Below, in pieces: positions 1 through 7,245 of a stretch of 19,906 bases of DNA. Each line of letters begins with the position of its first letter. Position 1 is the stretch's first letter. The DNA is from Clostridiales bacterium UBA5446 (GTDB lineage Bacteria; Bacillota; Clostridia; Oscillospirales; Oscillospiraceae): the NCBI GenBank assembly GCA_002427465.1, contig DIRC01000042.1, forward strand, positions 1 through 19,906, given 5' to 3'. The position numbers and the translations under genes are program-made. The notes beneath the pieces were generated by a model. It was not told the DNA's origin. It saw only the letters and a list, made by a program, of their open reading frames with translations, and made no database searches.

Positions 1-60
1 CCATCTGCAGCGGGCGCCATTACAAGCGTCCTTGAAGCCCTGTTTCATATTAAGGGTTAG
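1..60 (+). CDS. 3' end of an unidentified upstream gene (partial)
   Basis: Frame 1 is open from the window edge and stops at TAG 58-60, giving a 19-residue tail that ends in LFHIKG. It stops 36 bases before gerAB on the same strand, and no terminator lies between, so it could be the previous cistron of a germinant-receptor operon (gerAA or gerAC would be typical). The tail is too short to recognise, and another frame cannot be excluded. Its assignment as coding rests only on position and on the open frame. Confidence 0.3.
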   Translation, partial: PSAAGAITSVLEALFHIKG

Positions 61-96
61 GGCGGCGTTTCCAACTCGCGCTGAAAGGATGTCCAT

Positions 97-1212
97 ATGC
101 AAAAAGAGAAAGTGACTTTATACCAGTCAGTGGCCACCATAGTGCTGTTCAACTTTGGCAGCAGCGTGATTATGGGTATCAATATTACGGCAAAGCAGGA
201 CACCTGGCTGGCTATTCTGGCGGCCGCCGCAGCAGGTGTTCCACTGTTTTTGATATACGCACAGATTTTTAAGCGCTTTCCCGGAAAGGATCTGTACGAA
301 ATTGCTGAAGTGCTGTTCGGCAAAATCGGCGGCAAAGTAATCACTGTTCTGATGATATGGTTTTGCACTTACCTTGCGGCGTTAGTTCTGCGCGCCTTTT
401 CCGAGTTTACGGAAGTTTCCACATTACAGAGGACCCCCCAGCTGCCAATTCTCGTCTTAATGACGCTGGCAACGGTTTATCTTGCCCGAAGCAATGCGCG
501 TGCCATCGGCAAATGGTCGGTGATCTCAGCTTTCCTAGTATTATTTGTGGTTGTTTTTACTTTTTTCGCATCTGCTAACAAGATGAAAGTTGAGGATATC
601 CTGCCGATTATGGGGCACTCTACCGCCGAGCTGGCCGAGAGCGCCTTTGAGATCTTCGGTTTTCCCTTTGCCGAAACTGTCGTTTTTTTGTGTCTGGGCA
701 ATTCTCTTAATAAGGATAGCAAGCCTATCAAGATGCTTTTCTGTTCGCTTGTCATCATTATGGTAATCTTTTTGATGGTGTTTTTCCGCAATCTTACTCT
801 GCTGGGCAGCAATATGATGGATATCTGTTACTTTCCATCCTACGTCGCGGTGCGCACGATTGAAATCGGCGATTTTCTGGTAAGGATTGAGGGGTTCATT
901 ACTTCAAACTTCTTCTTTGCGGGCATTGTCAAAGTCTCCGTCTGCCTTCTGGCTGCGTCAAGGGGCCTTATGAGGCTGTTTAACCTGCCGGATTACTACC
1001 CGATGGTTACGCCGATTGGTATGCTTGCTCTGGCGCTCAGCGTGATCGTCTATTCAAATACGATGGAGATGTTCACGTTTATGGAATATTACAGTTACTA
1101 TGCGTTTCCCTTTCAGGTCATCATCCCTATGATAATTTGGATTGCCGGGGAAATTCATGCCCGCAAGCAGAGGAAAAAGGCGGAGCCAAAGCCTCTTGCG
1201 GACGCCTCTTAA
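97..1212 (+). CDS. gerAB: GerAB-family spore germination permease
   Basis: This 371-residue, very hydrophobic protein has about ten predicted membrane segments, the size and layout of the GerAB (spore_permease) branch of the APC transporter superfamily. In known germinant receptors the AB subunit sits in the spore inner membrane and binds or transmits the amino acid germinant, alongside the AA and AC subunits. Visible features are the N-terminal segment around residues 10-30, an FPGKDLYEIAE loop near 60-70, and a short basic tail after the last membrane segment (about 345-360). The start ATG has a GAAAGGA ribosome site seven bases upstream. No gerAC follows: the gene runs straight into a terminator, so it is either the last gene of its operon or an orphan AB subunit. 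The family call is by sequence pattern; the germinant is unknown. Confidence 0.85.
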   Translation: MQKEKVTLYQSVATIVLFNFGSSVIMGINITAKQDTWLAILAAAAAGVPLFLIYAQIFKRFPGKDLYEIAEVLFGKIGGKVITVLMIWFCTYLAALVLRAFSEFTEVSTLQRTPQLPILVLMTLATVYLARSNARAIGKWSVISAFLVLFVVVFTFFASANKMKVEDILPIMGHSTAELAESAFEIFGFPFAETVVFLCLGNSLNKDSKPIKMLFCSLVIIMVIFLMVFFRNLTLLGSNMMDICYFPSYVAVRTIEIGDFLVRIEGFITSNFFFAGIVKVSVCLLAASRGLMRLFNLPDYYPMVTPIGMLALALSVIVYSNTMEMFTFMEYYSYYAFPFQVIIPMIIWIAGEIHARKQRKKAEPKPLADAS

Positions 1213-1239
1213 AGCCCGCGGGCAGGCTGACAGGGCGCA

Positions 1240-1284
1240 AAAAAAAAACTCCGGCGCCGACATAGCGGTGCTGGAGTTTTTTTA
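1240..1284. terminator. Bidirectional rho-independent terminator, gerAB / cspA
   Basis: A GC-rich stem (ACTCCGGCGCCG with CGGTGCTGGAGT, one G-T pair, six-base loop) is flanked by an A-run on the left and a T-run on the right. It therefore reads as an intrinsic terminator on both strands. It lies between the gerAB stop (1212) and the end of the convergent cspA gene (1313), as expected for a shared terminator. Confidence 0.88.
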
Positions 1285-1312
1285 CGCCGTTAAAGGCGAA
1301 TGGTACAGGTCT

Positions 1313-1525
1313 TTATAATGCCTGTACGTTTTTGGCGCGCAGTTTATTGCGATCTTTCGGATCGGGTTCCGTTTCGAAGCTCACTTTCTGCCCCTCGTCC
1401 AGTGATTTGAATCCCTGCCCCATGATGGCGGAGTGATGCACGAACACGTCACCGCTGCCGTCATCGTTGGCAATGAAGCCAAACCCTTTTTCGGAATTGA
1501 ACCATTTTACAGTGCCTTTATACAT
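1313..1525 (-). CDS. cspA: Cold shock protein, CspA family
   Basis: This 70-residue single cold shock domain spans the whole protein. RNP1 is seen as KGFGFI (residues about 14-19) and RNP2 as VFVHHSAI (about 28-35), with the usual GTVKWFN start. Such proteins are cytoplasmic RNA/ssDNA chaperones. The ATG at 1525 was chosen because TTTAGGAGGC lies seven bases upstream and the family begins at this methionine; an in-frame ATG at 1558 would only add 11 unrelated residues. It is the last leftward gene before the shared terminator and has its own sigma-A promoter and a long leader. Confidence 0.95.
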   Translation of the reverse strand: MYKGTVKWFNSEKGFGFIANDDGSGDVFVHHSAIMGQGFKSLDEGQKVSFETEPDPKDRNKLRAKNVQAL

Positions 1526-1574
1526 ATCTTGCCTCCTAAAAGTGTTATTCCAGTGCAATAAAAAAAGTTACATC

Positions 1575-1601
1575 CCGGTAAGTCAAAATGAACACTTACG
1601 G
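1575..1601 (-). promoter_or_regulatory. Leader hairpin in cspA 5' UTR
   Basis: CCGTAAGT and ACTTACCGG (reading the minus strand) pair with one bulged base around a loop of about ten bases, inside the inferred cspA leader. Long structured leaders are known in cold shock mRNAs, where they control stability and translation with temperature. The pairing is seen; the regulatory role is inferred. Confidence 0.4.
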
Positions 1602-1639
1602 TCTGCAACCATCAATTAGTACATTTAGAACACGCAGTT

Positions 1640-1668
1640 AGTATACCCAAATAACATGAATTTGTCAA
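1640..1668 (-). promoter_or_regulatory. Sigma-A promoter of cspA
   Basis: Reading the minus strand, TTGACA (1668-1663), a 17-base spacer and TATACT (1645-1640) give a near-consensus promoter. Transcription would start near 1633, leaving a leader of about 107 bases before the cspA ATG at 1525. It lies just downstream of the lipase stop, so cspA does not depend on read-through from lipase. Confidence 0.8.
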
Positions 1669-1702
1669 GGGATAGATTAAAAAAGAACAGGAAAAAACTG
1701 AA

Positions 1703-2380
1703 CTAAGAAAAAAGCTGCCCAAAGATGTTCCCGTAATAGGCTTGGGGGTAGTGATCCAGGGCTGATATGACGCCCGGAAGCCTTGGCCGGCCGATGTGGA
1801 TCCTCATGCCCACATGGCGGTATCCCATACAGATAAAAGGGATTTTTGTCACGATATCGTTCCCGTTTTCGATTCGCAGGGTTTTGAAAACCCTCTTATT
1901 ATAGGATTTTCGAAAGGCGTTGTTTCCGACCCGGGGCGCGCCGAACAGCATGACCTCATAATCCCGGTCGGGGAAGTTATATTCCAGATCAACGCCGCAC
2001 AAAATGGCCAGCGCCGCCCCCTGGGAATGCCCGCATATTTTGACCTGGCAGATTTCGTCGGACATCATGTCGTGGATGGTGTCCCGGACGGCGGGGGATT
2101 TATACGCGTCGATAAAGCCGGTATGTACCCTGATCTTTGACGCGGTATTCCCGTAAGGGATCTTTTTCTTTTGGAAGGCAAAATTTGTTTTCCAGTCCTG
2201 ATGTGAATCGGACCCCCTGAAAGTGATGGTCAGGGTGCGTTCCATTTTGCGCAGGAAGCACTGTATATCTGTCTTTGGATCATTTATCTCAAGAAGCGTG
2301 CCGCTGAGGCACGCAGGCTGGATATCCCGGTATGCCAGGGCTGAAAGCGACATGGCCCGGAGGACGTCCGACGGCTGCAT
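1703..2380 (-). CDS. Class 3 lipase-like alpha/beta hydrolase
   Basis: This 225-residue protein has the lipase class 3 pattern. The nucleophile elbow GHSQG holds Ser119, the acid is probably Asp175 in NGNDIVTKIP, and the base is His210 in ALDHYPQAYY, so the triad is complete. TFRGSD (53-58) matches the oxyanion-side strand of the family. The start at 2380 follows GGAGGTGAT with good spacing; extending the frame to 2509 would overlap the preceding nudix gene and adds nothing family-like. There is no signal peptide or membrane segment, so the protein is predicted cytoplasmic, unlike the secreted fungal relatives. It follows the nudix gene by 82 bases and may share its transcript. The natural ester substrate cannot be told from sequence. 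Confidence 0.85.
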   Translation of the reverse strand: MQPSDVLRAMSLSALAYRDIQPACLSGTLLEINDPKTDIQCFLRKMERTLTITFRGSDSHQDWKTNFAFQKKKIPYGNTASKIRVHTGFIDAYKSPAVRDTIHDMMSDEICQVKICGHSQGAALAILCGVDLEYNFPDRDYEVMLFGAPRVGNNAFRKSYNKRVFKTLRIENGNDIVTKIPFICMGYRHVGMRIHIGRPRLPGVISALDHYPQAYYGNIFGQLFS

Positions 2381-2462
2381 AGCATCACCTCCATGCAGTA
2401 TATGAAGGAAGGCCGGGTTTTGCGCAAATGTAAGGGCGGGTTTTGCCTTCACCCGGTTTTTT

Positions 2463-3029
2463 CTATAGCTGGCGCCCGGCGGCGCTGTTTTCTCCGGAGA
2501 AATCGGCAAAAATCTGCGGTATCCTGGCGATCAGTTCCAGCACCAGGTCCCGGTACCGGCCTTCACCGGGCTCCCAGCGGTCCGGGGAGGCATACAGGGC
2601 CAGCAGGGCTTCCGAAGTGACATAGGCGGCACATGCCACCTCTTCCGGCTGGCAAACCACCGCCTTTATGGGAGTGTCGGACAGAACCATCCAATACTCC
2701 ATGATGGCGCCCCGAAGCCGGTGCACAATCCTGCCGACCATTCGCCTGGGACAGTCCGAGATGTCAATGCCGTATTCCTCCGCCGTTTCCCGGATTACCG
2801 CCTGGGCCGGCTCCTCCCGGCTGGCTACAAAGCCACCAAGGATCGACCACATTCCCGGCCAGGTCTGCTTTGTAAAAGTGCGCTGCTGTATAAGTATCCG
2901 GCCTTCCGGGTTCATTAGAAAAACGTGAACGACCTTTACGTATTCGCCGTCGCGCTGTCGCCAGTCGGAACGCCATGCCGTGCGGCCGAGCCGTTCGCCT
3001 TTTTCGTTATAGAGATCAAGAAGTTCCAT
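2463..3029 (-). CDS. Nudix hydrolase
   Basis: This 188-residue protein carries a near-complete Nudix box at about residues 65-87. It has the glycine, the E seven residues on, then RETAEEYGI, which matches GX5EX7REUXEEXGU except that threonine replaces the usual aliphatic residue after RE. The N-terminal region (ELLDLYNEKGERLG, then HVFLMNPEGRILIQQR) resembles the YfcD / isopentenyl-diphosphate isomerase-like nudix group, whose members hydrolyse nucleoside or other diphosphates using Mg2+. The ATG at 3029 has GGGAGG eight bases upstream. It is the first leftward gene of a short nudix-lipase unit and is divergent from the glycosyltransferase. The substrate is unknown. Confidence 0.9.
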   Translation of the reverse strand: MELLDLYNEKGERLGRTAWRSDWRQRDGEYVKVVHVFLMNPEGRILIQQRTFTKQTWPGMWSILGGFVASREEPAQAVIRETAEEYGIDISDCPRRMVGRIVHRLRGAIMEYWMVLSDTPIKAVVCQPEEVACAAYVTSEALLALYASPDRWEPGEGRYRDLVLELIARIPQIFADFSGENSAAGRQL

Positions 3030-3161
3030 GCCACGCGCCTCCCTGTCGCTGTTTTAAAGAGTATATACCCTGCCGGGGCGCCGGGCAAGAACAACCCGTA
3101 TTGGCGGCGGGTATCCGCCGTCCCCGCAGTATGTTTCAAAAATATTAACAAAATCCTAAAT

Positions 3162-3186
3162 AATTGTTTCTATCTTATTAACAATT
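3162..3186. promoter_or_regulatory. Inverted repeat in the divergent nudix / glycosyltransferase spacer
   Basis: AATTGTT and AACAATT form a perfect 7-base inverted repeat around an 11-base spacer, in an AT-rich stretch just upstream of the candidate rightward promoter. It could be an operator between the two divergent genes, but repeats this short in AT-rich DNA arise by chance. The rest of the 267-base gap (3030-3296) shows nothing further that I can support. Confidence 0.25.
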
Positions 3187-3191
3187 GCCGC

Positions 3192-3219
3192 TTGCAATTT
3201 CCGCAAAATAGCTTAAAAT
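3192..3219 (+). promoter_or_regulatory. Candidate promoter of the GT2 gene
   Basis: TTGCAA, a 16-base spacer and TAAAAT form a plausible but imperfect sigma-A promoter about 75 bases upstream of the glycosyltransferase start. The -10 fits well; the -35 matches at four of six positions. Confidence 0.4.
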
Positions 3220-3296
3220 AGATCATCTATAGCAATATGGTTCACATAATACAGAAATATCCGGCGTCATAAGCCGAAACGGGGGCCTTTTCTTCT

Positions 3297-4595
3297 ATGA
3301 ATATGCTAAAAATGCTTACATACATGAATCTTATAATCGTGGTGGTCATGACCGCGGCGTATTTCTACCAGTTGGTGTATACTGTTGTGGGGCTGATATT
3401 CCGGCGGGCAAAGCCCGAGCCTGAGACCGTCCGGCGCCACCGCTTTGCCGCATTGGTATGCGCGCGCAACGAAGCCGGCGTCATAGGCGAGCTGGTGGAA
3501 AGCCTGAAAAGGCAAAACTATCCCGAAGCGCTTTTCGATGTATATGTTCTTGCGGATAATTGCACCGATGACACGGCCGACCGTGCCGAAGCCGCCGGCG
3601 CAATCGTATACGAGCGGTACAATAAAGTGAAGGTAGGGAAGGGGTACGCCCTGGATTATCTCATCAAGCGCATAAAAGAGGACCGGGGCGGCGTATACGA
3701 CGGATATTTTATCTTTGACGCGGACAATATAGTTGACCCCAATTTCGTCCTGGAGATGAACAAAACCTTTGACCGAGGCTTCGATGCAATCACCTGCTAC
3801 CGCAACTCCAAGAACTTCGGCACGAACTGGATCACGGCCAGCTATTCCATCTGGTTCCTGCGGGAAGCGCGGTTTTTGAACTATCCTCGCATGCTGCTGG
3901 GTAGCAGCTGCGCCGTATCCGGAACCGGGTTTCTCGTGTCCGGCCGGTTGATCGAGGAAAACGGCGGCTGGCCTTTCCACCTGCTGACTGAGGATATCCA
4001 GTTTACGGCGGACTGCGTGACGTCGGGTCATAAAATCGGCTACTGCGACAGAGCCGTTGTTTACGATGAGCAGCCGAAAACCTTTTCCCAGTCCTGGCAT
4101 CAGCGGCTTAGATGGGCAAAGGGGTTCTATCAGGTGGACGGCGAATATTTGCTGCCGCTGTTTTCCGGAATCTTTAAAAATAAGGGTAAAGGCCGGAGGT
4201 TGTCGTGCTACGATATCCTCATGACTATTGCCCCGGGGATGCTGTTCACGCTGTTTTCTTTTATGCTTAACCTGTTTATTCTGATCAGCTTTATCAGCCA
4301 GCCGCGCCACATGGCGATGCTGATTGCCGCCGAGGCGCTGAGATTTGTGGTCTTTGGGGTGGTCAACTTCTATATCGGCATGGTCGCCTATGCGTTTCTG
4401 ACGGTGTTATGCGAGTGGAAGCGGATACGGGCTTCCTCAGTCCGGAAAATACTCTATATCTGGGCGTTTCCAATATTTATGGCCACATATATTCCCATTG
4501 CCCTGGTTGCCCTGAAGCGCAACGTGGAATGGAAGCCGATCGCGCACTATTCGGCAAAGGAGCTGGCGGTTCACGGCGCATTCAAGGAGGGGTAA
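3297..4595 (+). CDS. Membrane-bound family 2 glycosyltransferase (processive type)
   Basis: This 432-residue integral membrane glycosyltransferase has one N-terminal membrane segment (about 11-34), a cytoplasmic GT-A domain (about 48-285) and about four C-terminal segments (312-405). GT2 signatures are present in order: ADNCTDDT with Asp87, the DxD-type DADN at 141-144, TED at 231-233 (catalytic base) and QRLRW at 269-273, which marks processive enzymes such as cellulose and hyaluronan synthases and poly-GlcNAc synthase. It would transfer sugars from a nucleotide-sugar to a growing chain or lipid at the membrane. The ribosome site is weak (GGGGG twelve bases upstream); the ATG at 3324 is an alternative. 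It stands alone with no accessory export genes beside it, so its product cannot be named. Confidence 0.88.
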   Translation: MNMLKMLTYMNLIIVVVMTAAYFYQLVYTVVGLIFRRAKPEPETVRRHRFAALVCARNEAGVIGELVESLKRQNYPEALFDVYVLADNCTDDTADRAEAAGAIVYERYNKVKVGKGYALDYLIKRIKEDRGGVYDGYFIFDADNIVDPNFVLEMNKTFDRGFDAITCYRNSKNFGTNWITASYSIWFLREARFLNYPRMLLGSSCAVSGTGFLVSGRLIEENGGWPFHLLTEDIQFTADCVTSGHKIGYCDRAVVYDEQPKTFSQSWHQRLRWAKGFYQVDGEYLLPLFSGIFKNKGKGRRLSCYDILMTIAPGMLFTLFSFMLNLFILISFISQPRHMAMLIAAEALRFVVFGVVNFYIGMVAYAFLTVLCEWKRIRASSVRKILYIWAFPIFMATYIPIALVALKRNVEWKPIAHYSAKELAVHGAFKEG

Positions 4596-4603
4596 GCCGG
4601 AGC

Positions 4604-4676
4604 CCGGCGGCCGCCGGCGCGAATAGGATTAAATATACATTATCGTTCCTTGCGATATTCATTTTGTTCTGAATAT
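4604..4676. repeat. Two inverted repeats downstream of the GT2 gene
   Basis: A perfect 14-base palindrome, CCGGCGGCCGCCGG (4604-4617), lies nine bases after the GT2 stop. An ATATTCA / TGAATAT hairpin with an eight-base loop follows at 4655-4676. Neither is followed by a proper T-run, so they are not a convincing terminator. They may act as a weak 3' end structure. Confidence 0.35.
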
Positions 4677-4708
4677 GTGCATAATCGTCCTGGAATTCTG
4701 ATTTATTA

Positions 4709-4737
4709 TTGACAGCCATGAATAAGGGTGCTATGAT
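4709..4737 (+). promoter_or_regulatory. Sigma-A promoter of the ABC importer operon
   Basis: TTGACA, a 17-base spacer and TATGAT form a strong promoter. The predicted start near 4744 leaves a leader of about 53 bases before the binding-protein ATG at 4797. Confidence 0.82.
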
Positions 4738-4796
4738 TGACTGCATAAGAAATGCGGCAAAAACTGATTAAGTACATATTGAAAGAGGAGAACAAA

Positions 4797-5690
4797 ATGA
4801 AAAAGCTGATTACCTTGCTTCTCGCGGTGGCAATGGTGTTTATGGTTTGTGCCTGCGGGCAGACCGCGGCGCCCGCAGCCACCGACGAGCCCGACGCCGA
4901 GGCCACGGCCGATCCGAACGCCGGCGAACCAGTTGCGGAGTTTACGACGGTTACCCCCGGAAAGCTGACCGTTGCCACATCGCCCGACTTTGCGCCCTAT
5001 GAGTTCTACGCCATCGACGAAGCCGGCAACCCTGTCCTTTCCGGCTTTGACGTCGCCCTTGCCCAGTACATAGCCGATTATCTGAATCTTGAGCTTGAGA
5101 TCATTCCCATGGATTTTGACGGAGTGCTTGCCGAGCTGGCCAACGGTACGGTGGATATCGGCCTGGCCGGCCTGTCCCCGGACCCCGAGCGTATGGACGC
5201 CATGGATTTCTCAGACATCTATTATATGGGCGGCCAGTCCTTCGTGACGACCGTCGCCAACAAGGACCTCTTTACCAGTCTTGAGGATGCGAACAAAGCC
5301 GAGTACTCCATTGGCGCGCAGACCGCCTCCATTCAGTATAACCTTGCCCTGGAACACACGCCCGATGCGGACGTAGTCATGCTGACCAAGGTCACCGACA
5401 TCATTGCGGAGCTTCTGGGCGGCAAGCTGGACGGGGCCTTCATTGAAACAGCCGTGGCCGAGTGCTATGCCATTAATTATCCCGACCTCAGCATAGTTCT
5501 GGACGTACCCTATGACACCGCGGGTTCCGCCGTCGGAATAAGCAAGGGTAACGAGGCGCTCGTCGCCGCCGTGAACGAGGCGGTTGCCGCCGCTGTTGCG
5601 GACGGCTCTCTGGATCAGTTTGTCACGGACGCCAACGAGCTGGCTGCCGGCAGCGTGTACGAGGGCCTGTTGGAAGACTACGACAGCTGA
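4797..5690 (+). CDS. Amino acid ABC transporter substrate-binding lipoprotein
   Basis: This 297-residue lipoprotein belongs to solute-binding family 3. The signal sequence at residues 1-19 ends in the lipobox VCAC, with Cys20 as the lipidated residue. An Ala/Glu/Asp/Pro-rich tether (21-54) follows, then the two-lobed binding domain from GKLTVATSPDFAPYEF. The family motifs GFDV (83-86), DFDGVLAELANGTVD and SPDPERMDAMDFSDIYY are clear; Arg132 corresponds to the arginine that holds the ligand alpha-carboxylate in this family. ATG 4797 follows GAAAGAGGAG; an in-frame ATG at 4752 would spoil the signal peptide. It is first in an operon with permease, ATPase and an amidohydrolase. It likely binds a polar amino acid or an amino-acid conjugate; the ligand is unknown. 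Confidence 0.93.
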   Translation: MKKLITLLLAVAMVFMVCACGQTAAPAATDEPDAEATADPNAGEPVAEFTTVTPGKLTVATSPDFAPYEFYAIDEAGNPVLSGFDVALAQYIADYLNLELEIIPMDFDGVLAELANGTVDIGLAGLSPDPERMDAMDFSDIYYMGGQSFVTTVANKDLFTSLEDANKAEYSIGAQTASIQYNLALEHTPDADVVMLTKVTDIIAELLGGKLDGAFIETAVAECYAINYPDLSIVLDVPYDTAGSAVGISKGNEALVAAVNEAVAAAVADGSLDQFVTDANELAAGSVYEGLLEDYDS

Positions 5691-5726
5691 AAATGAGCAT
5701 ACGGGACGCTGCGCCCGTCAGTCATA

Positions 5727-5757
5727 CAGATTCCTCCCCTAAGAGGGGAGGAATCTG
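5727..5757 (+). other. Intra-operon perfect hairpin, no T-run
   Basis: CAGATTCCTCCCCT and AGGGGAGGAATCTG pair over 14 bases around an AAG loop, between the binding-protein stop (5690) and the permease start (5790). It is followed by CGCGTTACG rather than T residues, so it should not terminate efficiently. Hairpins in this place are known to protect the upstream mRNA segment from 3' exonucleases and so raise binding-protein levels above those of the membrane parts. That role is inferred here. Confidence 0.75.
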
Positions 5758-5789
5758 CGCGTTACGACTCCCTGAAAGAAGGTAGGACT

Positions 5790-6494
5790 ATGAAGATAAC
5801 CATGGCCGGATTCGAGGCGGCATGGAAATACGGAGAGCTGTTTTGGCAGGGCGTGGTGTGTACCGTATCCCTTTCCGCGCTGACCGTGATATTTGGATTT
5901 ATCCTGGCGCTGGTTCTTGCGCTTTGCCGCCTGGGCAAAGTCCGGGTGCTGAATATTCTGGCAAGTGTCTATGTGGAACTATTCAGGGCAACGCCGATGC
6001 TGGTGCAGCTTTTTATCGTCTACTACGTGGTGTTTGCAAACATTGATCTGATTCCGGGCTTCAAGCTGTTCGGCTTTATCCGGTTTAACCGGTTCTTCCC
6101 CGGTGTAGTTGCCCTGTCGCTGAATTCCGGCGCGTACCTTTCCGAGATCATACGCGCGGGTATTCAGAGCATAGACATCGGCCAGACGGAGGCGGCCCGC
6201 TCCCTGGGATTGACCCAAAGGCAGAACATGCGGCATATCGTCCTGCCACAGGCCATTAAAAATATCCTGCCTGCCATCGCAAACGAGTTTGTCACGATTA
6301 TTAAGGAATCCTCCATCTGCTATACCATCGGCGTGCAGGAAATCATGTCCGCGGTCACGGCCGTCAAGGGCGCCACATTCAAAATCGCCGAACCCCTGAT
6401 TGTGGCTACGGCATTATATTTCTGCCTGACCTATCCCACGTCCAAGATCATCGAGCATTTCGAAAGGAGGATGAGCCTTGGTGACAAGCGATAG
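5790..6494 (+). CDS. Amino acid ABC transporter permease (HisM/GlnP type)
   Basis: This 234-residue inner-membrane permease has about five membrane segments. The family signature RATPMLVQ is at 66-73, and the EAA loop (EAARSLGLTQRQNMRHIVLPQA, about 134-155) is the cytoplasmic contact for the ATPase. Only one permease gene is present, so a homodimer is likely. AAGGTAGG precedes the ATG at good spacing. The 3' end overlaps the ATPase start by 17 bases, which points to translational coupling. Confidence 0.94.
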   Translation: MKITMAGFEAAWKYGELFWQGVVCTVSLSALTVIFGFILALVLALCRLGKVRVLNILASVYVELFRATPMLVQLFIVYYVVFANIDLIPGFKLFGFIRFNRFFPGVVALSLNSGAYLSEIIRAGIQSIDIGQTEAARSLGLTQRQNMRHIVLPQAIKNILPAIANEFVTIIKESSICYTIGVQEIMSAVTAVKGATFKIAEPLIVATALYFCLTYPTSKIIEHFERRMSLGDKR

Positions 6495-7245
6495 CCTGAT
6501 ACAGGTCAGGGACCTGTGCAAATATTATGACAAGGGTAGAATCAAAGCCCTGGACGGCATATCCGTGGACATCAACCGGGGAGACGTCATGGTGGTCATC
6601 GGCCCGTCCGGCGGCGGAAAGTCGACTTTTCTGCGGAGCCTGAACCTCTTGGAGGTGCCTACCTCCGGTGAAGTCATATTCGAAGGCGTGGATATCACAA
6701 AGAAGCGGGATGCAAATGGGGAAAAGATCGACCTTAATGCCCACCGCCAGAAAATGGGAATGGTGTTCCAGCATTTTAATTTGTTTCCCCACAAGACCGT
6801 TATTGAGAACCTGATGCTGGCTCCGATGAAGGTCAAGAAGACCGGCGGGGAAGAGACAAGGGAAAAATGCGTGGCCCTTCTTGAGCGCGTCGGCCTTGCG
6901 GACAAGGCGGAAACCTATCCGATTCAGCTTTCCGGCGGTCAGAAGCAAAGGGTGGCGATCGTCCGGGCACTGGCCATGGACCCGGACGTCATGCTTTTTG
7001 ACGAGCCAACCAGCGCGCTGGATCCGGAAATGGTTGGGGAAGTGCTGGACGTCATGAAAGAACTGGCGAGAAACGGCATGACCATGGTTGTGGTCACACA
7101 CGAGATGGGCTTTGCCCGGGAGGTGGGAAATCGCATTCTGTTTCTCGCGTCCGGGAAGCTGGTTGAAGAAGGACACCCGGAGCAAATTTTTAACGCGCCG
7201 GAAAGTGACCGGTTGAAAGATTTTCTATCAAAGGTACTCATATGA
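6478..7245 (+). CDS. Amino acid ABC transporter ATP-binding protein (GlnQ type)
   Basis: This 255-residue ATPase has all ABC motifs: Walker A GPSGGGKST (42-50), Q-loop Gln98, signature LSGGQKQ (151-157), Walker B VMLFDEP (171-177), D-loop SALD and switch His208. It powers import with the neighbouring permease and binding protein. The start is probably TTG at 6478, seven bases after AAAGGAGG; GTG 6481 is the only close alternative. The rare TTG start lies inside the permease frame. Its stop overlaps the amidohydrolase ATG as ATGA. Confidence 0.95.
   Translation: MVTSDSLIQVRDLCKYYDKGRIKALDGISVDINRGDVMVVIGPSGGGKSTFLRSLNLLEVPTSGEVIFEGVDITKKRDANGEKIDLNAHRQKMGMVFQHFNLFPHKTVIENLMLAPMKVKKTGGEETREKCVALLERVGLADKAETYPIQLSGGQKQRVAIVRALAMDPDVMLFDEPTSALDPEMVGEVLDVMKELARNGMTMVVVTHEMGFAREVGNRILFLASGKLVEEGHPEQIFNAPESDRLKDFLSKVLI

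Noticed and set aside
2413..2447. Two copies of CGGGTTTTGC close together
   Set aside because: Only two imperfect copies; no array or repeat family, probably chance.
2437..2462. Terminator-like CGGGT/ACCCG hairpin with a T-run reading rightward
   Set aside because: The stem is only five bases, there is no rightward gene to terminate, and on the leftward strand it lacks a T-run.
4692..4708. CodY-box-like AATTCTGATTT next to the importer promoter
   Set aside because: Only the central TTCTGA fits; the flanks do not match the CodY consensus.
5727..5757. Hairpin read as a transcription terminator inside the importer operon
   Set aside because: No T-run follows, and the downstream genes clearly belong to the same importer with no other promoter visible.
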